Shown one piece after another: positions 1-5,409 of a stretch of DNA of 6,404 nucleotides. The stretch is from positions 1 to 6,404 of the forward strand of contig CACWJV010000193.1 in NCBI GenBank assembly GCA_902761265.1, read 5' to 3'. The first letter of the stretch is position 1. Each line of letters opens with the position of its first letter. Made by a program: the position numbers and the translations under genes. The DNA is from Oscillospiraceae bacterium. GTDB lineage: Bacteria; Bacillota; Clostridia; Oscillospirales; Acutalibacteraceae. The notes under the pieces are model-generated. The model was not told the DNA's origin, ran no database searches, and saw only the letters and a list, made by a program, of their open reading frames with translations.

Positions 1-1294
1 ACGTCTGTCTTGTCGGGTATACAATTTCTCGGATGAAACGCTGCAATACCGTGTGAGCGAAACGGTGCTGACCGATTCCTACCGAAAAATCGGCGACCGC
101 TACGATAATACAGTTACGTCGAAGCTTTTGGGAAAAGAAAACTACAGCGTTACCTTTGAAGAGGGCGTTGACGCCGACGGCATCGTTACCGTTGCGCCGC
201 ACGGGTCACAGCCTGTGCGTCTGACGATTACGGTGGACCCGGCGTTTCTTTCCGAATACAAGGCGATCTTTGTCAACGGCTTTTTCCTCGACGGCTTTTT
301 GGCGTTTGAAGATCCTGCCGGCGAACAGCCGACACTGTCCTATCCGTTCATGGGCTTTTACGGCGACTGGGAAAAGGATATGCTGTTTGACTATTCCATC
401 TACGACGAGCATCCGCCGTATTTGAATGGTGAATGGGGACTTGCCGTGACCGACGGCGCCAACTATTATCCGCTCGGCGTCAATATCTTTGAATCCGGCA
501 AACAGACCGGAATCGACACGAAATACTGTGCCTATTCCAAAAACGCCTATGATATGAAAAAACCGTATGTGACCGTCTCCGTCGGGTTGCTGCGCAACGC
601 AAAACGGATGGATTTCAACCTGTTTACCGACAGCGGCATCTTCCGCTATTGCGGGTCCACGCTGTTCGAATACTGCCGCAAGACGGTCAACAGCAACAGT
701 GCGACCCACGGCGTGCTTTGGGGCGGCAAAAGCGGACTGATTAACGGCAATCGGTACGTCTATAAAGTTTCGACCCGCGCCCAGAATTATAACAGCGGGC
801 GGCAGACGATTGAATTCCCCTTTGTGGTTGACAACAACGCGCCGGCGGTCGAAAGCTGCAGCTACAGCGTCGTGGATGGCAGCAAAACGCTGACGCTTCG
901 TATTCGGGACGACCACTACGTCATGGGCTATCAATTGCTGACGAAAGAGGGCAGGATTGTAGCTACCGAGTCGTTCTACGGTGTCGAACCGGAAAACGGC
1001 GTCTATACGTCTGTCGTAAATGTGTCCGAAAAAGGAAGACGATTTACCGATGAACAACTGCAGACGCTTAATCTTTATGTGATTGACTATGCCTATAACG
1101 AAACGACAGGTGAAATCAAACTGGATTCTTCGTCCGTACAGCCGGCAACCATCAGCCGCTATCTTTTGCCGGAACCGCACCGGTATATTTTAAATCGGGA
1201 ATCCGTCGCGATTGATAACACCGAAGAACAACAGACGGCTGCTCCGAAAGGTCCGTTCAGCGACCTGATAGAAAAATTAAAGAAATGGAACTGA
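1..1294 (+). CDS. Probable S8 family (lactocepin/C5a peptidase-like) secreted serine peptidase, C-terminal part, 5' end outside window
   Basis: The reading frame is open from base 2 with no stop before TGA 1292-1294, giving about 430 residues. The GTG at 53 is just an internal codon, and the true start lies upstream. The first ~120 residues resemble the Fn3-like domain that follows the catalytic domain in cell-envelope S8 peptidases (PF06280 type). This includes a VNGFFLDGFLAF stretch (about nt 272-307) and the hallmark SYPFMGFYGDW (nt 338-370). Further beta-rich modules follow, with a FVVDNNAPAV linker (about nt 821-850) and a DYAYNETTGEI segment (about nt 1085-1117), both typical of lactocepin-like C-terminal domains. 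The Asp/His/Ser catalytic domain is not in the window, so peptidase activity is inferred from the domain type only. The C-terminus (FSDLIEKLKKWN) has no LPXTG motif, hydrophobic anchor or S-layer repeats, so wall attachment is not evident. The ABC ATPase gene starts 4 nt downstream. Confidence 0.72.
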   Translation, partial: RLSCRVYNFSDETLQYRVSETVLTDSYRKIGDRYDNTVTSKLLGKENYSVTFEEGVDADGIVTVAPHGSQPVRLTITVDPAFLSEYKAIFVNGFFLDGFLAFEDPAGEQPTLSYPFMGFYGDWEKDMLFDYSIYDEHPPYLNGEWGLAVTDGANYYPLGVNIFESGKQTGIDTKYCAYSKNAYDMKKPYVTVSVGLLRNAKRMDFNLFTDSGIFRYCGSTLFEYCRKTVNSNSATHGVLWGGKSGLINGNRYVYKVSTRAQNYNSGRQTIEFPFVVDNNAPAVESCSYSVVDGSKTLTLRIRDDHYVMGYQLLTKEGRIVATESFYGVEPENGVYTSVVNVSEKGRRFTDEQLQTLNLYVIDYAYNETTGEIKLDSSSVQPATISRYLLPEPHRYILNRESVAIDNTEEQQTAAPKGPFSDLIEKLKKWN

Positions 1295-1298
1295 TACC

Positions 1299-1997
1299 AT
1301 GCTGCAAGTAAACCATGTAACCAAAAAATACGGCAAACTGCTTGCCAACCGCGACGTCAGCTTTGAGATCGGCAACGGCGAAATCGCCGTGCTGCTCGGT
1401 CCCAATGGCGCCGGCAAATCGACAATCATCAAATGCATCGCCGGCCTGCTGCGTTTTGACGGCGAGGTTTTGATCGACGGCTTTTCCAATAAATCCATCG
1501 ACGCCAAAAAGTGTCTCGGCTATGTGCCGGAGATGCCCGCAATCTATGATATGCTGACCGTGGGCGAGCATTTGGAATTTATGCTGCGCGCCTACAAAAT
1601 GGAAGACGACGGCACCGCCGACCGGCTGTTGGAGCGGTTTGAGTTGATCGACAAAAAAGACAAGCTCGGGAAAGAACTATCCAAAGGCATGCAGCAAAAG
1701 CTGTCCATCTGCTGCGCGCTGGTGCACCGCCCGTCGGTCATTATCTTTGACGAGCCGATGGTCGGTTTGGACCCGCACGCAATCAAACAGCTCAAGGAAG
1801 TATTTACCCTGCTGCGCGACAGCGGCGCCACTGTGCTGATCTCCACCCACATGATCGATTCCGTAGAATCCTATTGGGACAAAGCGTATATCATGAAGGA
1901 CGGCGCGTTTGTAGCTGAGCGCAGCGCCGCCGACACCACGGAGCAGTCGCTGGAAGACCTTTTCTTTGCACTCACGGAAGGCGGGAAAGACGCATGA
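1299..1997 (+). CDS. ABC transporter ATP-binding protein (exporter type)
   Basis: This is a 232-residue single nucleotide-binding domain, a normal length for an ABC-2-like exporter ATPase. It sits at the inner face of the membrane and uses ATP hydrolysis to drive the partner permease. All motifs are present: Walker A GPNGAGKST (residues 34-42), signature LSKGMQQK (127-134), Walker B VIIFDEP (147-153, with D151 and catalytic E152), D-loop GLDP (156-159) and switch histidine H184. At the Q-loop position the sequence reads GYVPEMPAIYDMLT, with Glu (E78) where Gln is usual; as far as I know this swap is common in this exporter subgroup. ATG 1299 follows the previous stop by 4 nt with only a weak purine-rich ribosome binding site, which suggests translational coupling. 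The gene overlaps the permease by 4 nt (ATGA 1994-1997), so the two are almost surely partners. The substrate cannot be told from sequence. Confidence 0.95.
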   Translation: MLQVNHVTKKYGKLLANRDVSFEIGNGEIAVLLGPNGAGKSTIIKCIAGLLRFDGEVLIDGFSNKSIDAKKCLGYVPEMPAIYDMLTVGEHLEFMLRAYKMEDDGTADRLLERFELIDKKDKLGKELSKGMQQKLSICCALVHRPSVIIFDEPMVGLDPHAIKQLKEVFTLLRDSGATVLISTHMIDSVESYWDKAYIMKDGAFVAERSAADTTEQSLEDLFFALTEGGKDA

Positions 1998-3619
1998 ACG
2001 CCTTGGTCTATCTCGTTTCGCACAAGCTGAAAAACCGAATCAAAGAGATCTTTCACCGTCCGGCGGAGCTGTTGCTGCTTTTGGTGGGTGTGGCGCTGGT
2101 CGGCTTTGTGATCTTTGCCGGCAATCTCGGCGACGGCAGTGTGCCGCGCGACAAAGCGGAGCTGTCGGCCATCATCTTTTTGCTGTATGCACTGGTGTTT
2201 GTCCTGACCGCCAAAAACGGCTTTGTCAACGGCGCGTCGATGTTTTCGATGGCAGACGTCAATCTGTTGTTTACCGGGCCGAACAAATCCAAAACGCTGT
2301 TGAGTTACGGCCTGTTTTCCGCAGACGTCAATCTGTTGTTTACCGGGCCGAACAAATCCAAAACACTGTTGAGTTACGGTCTGTTTTCCCAAATGGGACG
2401 CTCGCTGATGCTCGGGCTGTTCATCCTGTATCAGTATTCATGGGTACACAACACCTACGGCGTCACGCTGCTCGATCTCGTCTATATTTTGATCGGCTAC
2501 GGTATGACGGCCTTTCTCGGACAAATGCTCGCGATGCTGCTGTATTCGTTTACGTCCGGCAGTGACAGCAAAGTCCGTACTGCAAAAGGTGTGTTCTACG
2601 GGATGATCGCTGCGTTTGCGGGTTATCTTTTGCTGCTGGTTTTGCGAACGCCGGGCGACAACTGGCTGGAACGTGCGCTGGTCGCCGTCAAAACGCCGGT
2701 GCTGCACTTTTTCCCGGCGGCCGGTTTCATCCGGCTGGGCGTGGTCGGCGCCATGGATGGCACTACATGGCAGATTTTGGTCGGCGTCGGCTGCTTCTTC
2801 GCGTGTCTGCTGGTCTATTATTTGCTGATCTCCGTGCTCGATATCGATTACTATGAAGACGTGCTCAAGGCAACGGAGGTTTCGTTTTCCGCCATCACCG
2901 CGCGCAAGGAGGGCAAGGCGCAGGAGATGGTGCCGCGCAACGTCAAGGTTGGCAAAACCGGCATCGGCAAAGGCGCCGGCGCTGCGGCAATCGCGGAAAA
3001 GCACAAAGTGGAAAACCGCCGCGGACGTGTGTTGTGGCTCGATCTTTCCTCTGTGGTGTTCGCTGTTGTGACGGTCGGTTTTGCGTTTTTCACCAAAGAG
3101 ATGATCGCCGGTTTTGCTATGAGTATCTATATGATGGTGATGACCATCGGCACCGGCCGGTGGGCAAAAGAGCTGCTTTTGCCGTATGTTTATCTGCTGC
3201 CCGAAAAGTCGGTCAAAAAGCTGTTCTATATGCTGAAGGAACAAATCCCGGCTCTGCTGGTACAGTCGGCGGTCAACTTTATCCCGTTTTATTTCATCTT
3301 TCACTGCGACTGGCTCACCGTCGTGTCGTTTATCCTTGCGCGTGCCTGCGCGGCTTGGATGTTCATCGGCGTGGATCTTTTGCTGCACCGCTGGTTTGGC
3401 GCCGGCAGCAGCAAAGCGCTGCTGCTTACCCTCTACTTTATGCTGTGCGCGGTTGTCACAATCCCCGGTATCATCGTCGCCGTCGTGCTGTATCAATCGC
3501 TGTTTTTGCCGCTTTCGTTCTGCGTGCTGGCCATGGCGGCGGCCGAACTGCTGGTGAGTTTGCTGCTGCTGTTCTTTTCGCGCAACATCCTGTCCGCTTC
3601 GGAATGCAACAATACCTAA
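1994..3619 (+). CDS. Putative ABC exporter permease (PF16962-like) with an internal tandem motif duplication
   Basis: This is a 541-residue integral membrane protein that starts inside the stop of the ATPase gene (ATGA overlap). It opens with LVSHKLKNRIKEIFHRP, a basic amphipathic N-terminus, followed by hydrophobic segments at about residues 25-42, 57-73, 136-151, 157-183, 198-215, 261-283, 346-366, 369-388, 418-438, 440-464 and two more in 474-530. A basic soluble loop lies at about 284-345. The layout and the FSMADVNLLFTGP...LLSYGL motif fit the Bacillota family called putative ABC exporter. It should form the channel used by the ATPase encoded upstream. The odd feature is that residues 87-109 (ADVNLLFTGP through YGLFS) are repeated exactly at 110-132; without the repeat the protein would be 518 residues. 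No frameshift or stop is present, so the gene appears intact. The transported substrate is unknown, and the family match is from recognition, not a search. Confidence 0.88.
   Translation: MNALVYLVSHKLKNRIKEIFHRPAELLLLLVGVALVGFVIFAGNLGDGSVPRDKAELSAIIFLLYALVFVLTAKNGFVNGASMFSMADVNLLFTGPNKSKTLLSYGLFSADVNLLFTGPNKSKTLLSYGLFSQMGRSLMLGLFILYQYSWVHNTYGVTLLDLVYILIGYGMTAFLGQMLAMLLYSFTSGSDSKVRTAKGVFYGMIAAFAGYLLLLVLRTPGDNWLERALVAVKTPVLHFFPAAGFIRLGVVGAMDGTTWQILVGVGCFFACLLVYYLLISVLDIDYYEDVLKATEVSFSAITARKEGKAQEMVPRNVKVGKTGIGKGAGAAAIAEKHKVENRRGRVLWLDLSSVVFAVVTVGFAFFTKEMIAGFAMSIYMMVMTIGTGRWAKELLLPYVYLLPEKSVKKLFYMLKEQIPALLVQSAVNFIPFYFIFHCDWLTVVSFILARACAAWMFIGVDLLLHRWFGAGSSKALLLTLYFMLCAVVTIPGIIVAVVLYQSLFLPLSFCVLAMAAAELLVSLLLLFFSRNILSASECNNT
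2252..2389 (+). repeat. 69-bp in-frame tandem duplication inside the permease gene
   Basis: Unit 1 is 2252-2320 and unit 2 is 2321-2389, directly abutting. The two copies differ at only two bases, both in third codon positions and both silent (ACG to ACA for Thr, GGC to GGT for Gly), so they encode identical 23-residue peptides. The word TGTTTTC occurs just before unit 1 (2241-2247) and at the end of each unit (2313-2319 and 2382-2388). The sequence between TGTTTTC and GCAGAC is one codon longer before unit 1 than before unit 2, so simple slippage between those words does not fully explain the junction. Confidence 0.97.
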
Positions 3620-3624
3620 GGAGG
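3618..3624 (+). promoter_or_regulatory. Strong ribosome binding site of rfbA
   Basis: AAGGAGG, a full Shine-Dalgarno match, overlaps the TAA stop of the permease gene (3617-3619) and lies 7 nt before ATG 3632. It fixes the rfbA start and allows independent, strong initiation within the polycistronic message. Confidence 0.9.
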
Positions 3625-3631
3625 AAGCACT

Positions 3632-4516
3632 ATGAAAGGCATTATTCTTGCCGGCGGTTCCGGCACACGGCTGTATCCGCTTACAAGCGTGATTTCCAAA
3701 CAGCTTTTGCCGGTCTATGACAAGCCGATGATCTATTATCCGCTGTCCACGCTGATGCTCGCCGGCATCCGCGAGATCCTTGTGATCTCCACGCCGCACG
3801 ATCTGCCCGCGTTTCGCCGTTTGCTCGGCGACGGCAGCGATTTCGGACTGCAGCTCTCCTATGCCGAACAGCCGTCGCCCGACGGATTGGCCCAGGCGTT
3901 TTTGATCGGTGAAAGCTTCATCGGCGACGACTGCTGCGCCATGGTACTCGGCGACAATATCTTTTACGGCAACGGCTTTTCCTCGCTGCTGCGCCAGGCG
4001 GCCGCCGACGCAAAGAGCGGCAAAGCAACCATTTTCGGCTATTATGTGGAAGATCCCGAACGCTTCGGCATCGTGGAATTTGACGAAAATGAAAAAGTCG
4101 TTTCCATCGAAGAAAAGCCGAAACAGCCCAAATCGAACTACTGCGTGACCGGACTGTATTTTTATGACAACACCGTTTGCGAAAAGGCGAAACGGGTCAA
4201 ACCGTCCGCCCGCGGTGAGCTCGAGATCACCGACCTCAATGTAATGTATCTCGAAGAGGACGCGCTGGCGGTCAAGTTGCTCGGGCGCGGCTTCGCGTGG
4301 CTTGACACCGGCACGATGGAAAGTCTGTCCGACGCGTCCAACTTTGTGCGTATGGTGGAAAGCCGCCAAAGCATCATGATCTCCGCGCCCGAAGAAATTG
4401 CGTTTCGCAACGGCTGGATCGACAAGGACCGGCTGATCGAAAGCGCATTGCGCTACGGCAAATCACCCTACGGCGACCATCTGCGCAAGGTTGCTGAAGG
4501 AAAGTATAAATATTAA
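3632..4516 (+). CDS. rfbA: Glucose-1-phosphate thymidylyltransferase
   Basis: This cytoplasmic enzyme joins glucose-1-phosphate and dTTP to give dTDP-glucose and pyrophosphate, the first step of dTDP-L-rhamnose and related surface-sugar synthesis. The 294-residue length is normal for RmlA. The nucleotide-binding signature GGSGTRLYPLT is at residues 8-18, followed by SKQLLPVYDKPMIYYPLSTL (22-41). QPSPDGLAQAF (80-90) is the base-recognition loop. GDNIFYG (107-113) carries metal-ligand D108, EKP (161-163) contacts the sugar phosphate, and WLDTGT (223-228) carries the second metal-ligand Asp (D225). All expected active-site residues are present. It follows the permease stop by 12 nt, so it is probably co-transcribed. 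No rfbB, rfbC or rfbD is in the window, so its pathway partners must lie elsewhere or the cluster is split. The start is set by the AAGGAGG ribosome binding site. Confidence 0.97.
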   Translation: MKGIILAGGSGTRLYPLTSVISKQLLPVYDKPMIYYPLSTLMLAGIREILVISTPHDLPAFRRLLGDGSDFGLQLSYAEQPSPDGLAQAFLIGESFIGDDCCAMVLGDNIFYGNGFSSLLRQAAADAKSGKATIFGYYVEDPERFGIVEFDENEKVVSIEEKPKQPKSNYCVTGLYFYDNTVCEKAKRVKPSARGELEITDLNVMYLEEDALAVKLLGRGFAWLDTGTMESLSDASNFVRMVESRQSIMISAPEEIAFRNGWIDKDRLIESALRYGKSPYGDHLRKVAEGKYKY

Positions 4517-4539
4517 GGCACATAGAAAGGAAGACCAAT

Positions 4540-5154
4540 ATGAACGAAATGTATATTACCTGCCTCGATATGGAGGGCGTCCTTGTCCCGGAAATCTGGA
4601 TCGCATTTGCGGAAGAGACCGGCATCCCCGAACTCAAAAAGACGACCCGCGACGAGCCGGATTATGACAAGCTGATGCGCTATCGTTTGGACATTCTCAA
4701 AGAGCACGGCCTCGGTCTCAAAGAGATCCAGGCGGTGATCGAACGCATCGAGCCGATGGAAGGCGCCAAAGCGTTTTTGGACGAGCTTCGCTCGTTCAGT
4801 CAGGTCATCATTCTCAGCGACACGTTCACCCAGTTTGCGGCGCCGCTGATGAAAAAGCTCGGCATGCCCACGATCTTCTGCAACACGCTGGAGGTTGCGC
4901 CGGACGGCGAAATCACGGGCTTCCACATGCGCGTGGAAAAATCGAAGTATACCACGGTCAAGGCGCTGCAGTCGATCGGATTTGAAACCATCGCGTCGGG
5001 CGACAGCTACAACGACCTCGGCATGATCCAGGCGAGCAAGGCAGGCTTTTTGTTCAAGAGCACCGAACAGATCAAAAAAGACTATCCCGATATCCCGGCG
5101 TTTGAAACCTATGAGGAGCTGCTCGGCGCGATCAAAAAGGTGATCCTCGGCTGA
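4540..5154 (+). CDS. thrH: ThrH-type phosphoserine phosphatase / homoserine phosphotransferase (HAD superfamily)
   Basis: This 204-residue protein closely resembles Pseudomonas ThrH (about 205 residues), including the N-terminal CLDMEGVLVPEIWIAFAEETG stretch and the TTRDEPDYDKLM segment. ThrH is known to hydrolyse phosphoserine in the last step of serine synthesis and can pass the phosphate to homoserine, feeding threonine synthesis. HAD motifs are complete. Motif I has nucleophile D10 with E12, the DxE form typical of the SerB/ThrH branch. Motif II is S93 in ILSDTF, a Lys for motif III lies within residues 134-141, and motif IV is GDSYND (154-159). The start at 4540 is favoured by GAAAGGAAG (4525-4533) at good spacing. 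An in-frame ATG at 4549 aligns better with the family N-terminus but sits too far from that site. It lies 23 nt after rfbA and is likely the last gene of the unit. The dual activity is by homology. Confidence 0.9.
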   Translation: MNEMYITCLDMEGVLVPEIWIAFAEETGIPELKKTTRDEPDYDKLMRYRLDILKEHGLGLKEIQAVIERIEPMEGAKAFLDELRSFSQVIILSDTFTQFAAPLMKKLGMPTIFCNTLEVAPDGEITGFHMRVEKSKYTTVKALQSIGFETIASGDSYNDLGMIQASKAGFLFKSTEQIKKDYPDIPAFETYEELLGAIKKVILG

Positions 5155-5187
5155 TGGCGGAACCGCCGGTACACTTTGTATATTTTT
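5155..5187 (+). terminator. Possible weak terminator after thrH
   Basis: A short GC hairpin directly after the thrH stop (GGCG 5156-5159, loop GAAC, CGCC 5164-5167, with a possible flanking T-G pair) is followed about 14 nt later by a T-rich stretch (TTTGTATATTTTT, 5175-5187). The stem is short and the T tract is not adjacent, so this is a weak candidate. Nothing better for ending the upstream unit is visible before the pyr promoter. Confidence 0.25.
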
Positions 5188-5225
5188 GCTGATTTTTCAG
5201 CGCAAAATATGCAAAATATTTGCGC
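5183..5225 (+). repeat. AT-rich overlapping hairpins with a 9-bp direct repeat upstream of the pyr promoter
   Basis: GCTGA (5188-5192) pairs with TCAGC (5197-5201) around a TTTT loop. GCGCAAA (5200-5206) pairs with TTTGCGC (5219-5225) around a 12-nt loop. The two stems share two bases and cannot both form fully. Between them GCAAAATAT is repeated back to back (5202-5210 and 5211-5219). The block ends 9 nt before the -35 box, so it could be an AT-rich upstream promoter element, a protein-binding site, or part of the thrH transcript end. No function can be assigned. Confidence 0.5.
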
Positions 5226-5234
5226 CTTCCTGCG

Positions 5235-5263
5235 TTGACTTTTACCTATTGCTGTGTTATAAT
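5235..5263 (+). promoter_or_regulatory. Sigma-A type promoter for pyrC
   Basis: TTGACT (5235-5240) is a 5-of-6 match to the -35 consensus, and TATAAT (5258-5263) is a perfect -10 box. The spacer is the ideal 17 nt. Transcription should start near 5270-5271, giving a leader of about 140 nt before pyrC that contains the PyrR hairpin and terminator. This is the strongest promoter-like sequence I found in the window. Confidence 0.92.
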
Positions 5264-5275
5264 CAACACAACAAA

Positions 5276-5306
5276 TCTTTAAGACGATACAGAGAGATCG
5301 GCAAGA
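5276..5306 (+). promoter_or_regulatory. PyrR-binding hairpin (anti-antiterminator) in the pyrC leader
   Basis: The lower stem is TCTT (5276-5279) with AAGA (5303-5306). An asymmetric internal bulge follows, TAAGA (5280-5284) opposite GC (5301-5302). The upper stem is CGAT (5285-5288) with ATCG (5297-5300), closed by the loop ACAGAGAG (5289-5296). The purine bulge, the CAGAGAG loop and the GGCAAG 3' side match the layout known for PyrR-binding RNA of Bacillota pyr operons (RF00515 type). In that system UMP-bound PyrR stabilises this hairpin, which lets the downstream terminator form. PyrR itself is not encoded in the window. Confidence 0.85.
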
Positions 5307-5365
5307 GACATAACCATCATCTGACCTCGGGGTCGGATCGCTTTGGATGTACTGCGCCTTGCCGG
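5298..5365 (+). promoter_or_regulatory. Antiterminator pairing of the pyr attenuator
   Basis: TCGGCAAG (5298-5305), the 3' side of the PyrR hairpin, is complementary over 8 bp (one G-T wobble) to CTTGCCGG (5358-5365), which lies in the 5' arm of the terminator. The region between can add CATC (5315-5318) with GATG (5346-5349) and a compact hairpin at 5321-5336 with a TCGG tetraloop (GACC/GGTC core). This fold excludes both the PyrR hairpin and the terminator, as expected for read-through when UMP is low. Confidence 0.75.
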
Positions 5366-5389
5366 ACGGCTTGGCGCATTTCTTTGTTT
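5353..5389 (+). terminator. Intrinsic terminator of the PyrR attenuator
   Basis: TGCGCC (5353-5358) pairs with GGCGCA (5373-5378). A 2x2 TT/TT internal loop follows (5359-5360 and 5371-5372), then GCCG (5361-5364) with CGGC (5367-5370). The T-rich tract TTTCTTTGTTT (5379-5389) follows at once. The hairpin sits after the pyrC promoter and just before its ribosome binding site, where only conditional termination makes sense. Confidence 0.87.
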
Positions 5390-5409
5390 CGTCAGAAGGG
5401 AAGACGGTT

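Noticed and set aside
53..55. GTG as the start of the first gene
   Set aside because: The frame is open upstream to the window edge with family-like sequence (YNFSDETLQYRV), and no ribosome binding site precedes it.
206..1180. A 324-codon open frame on the - strand opposite the peptidase gene
   Set aside because: No recognisable motifs and no plausible ribosome binding context. The + strand frame matches a known domain type throughout.
1966..2565. A 199-codon + strand ORF overlapping the permease start
   Set aside because: It is out of frame with the ATPase and permease, has Arg-rich low-complexity sequence, and exists only because the 69-bp repeat and codon bias keep the frame open.
2438..4369. 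A 643-codon open frame on the - strand spanning the permease and rfbA
   Set aside because: It lies opposite two well-supported genes, crosses their boundary, and its translation is rich in His, Arg and Gln with no recognisable domain. This is a codon-bias shadow of the + strand genes.
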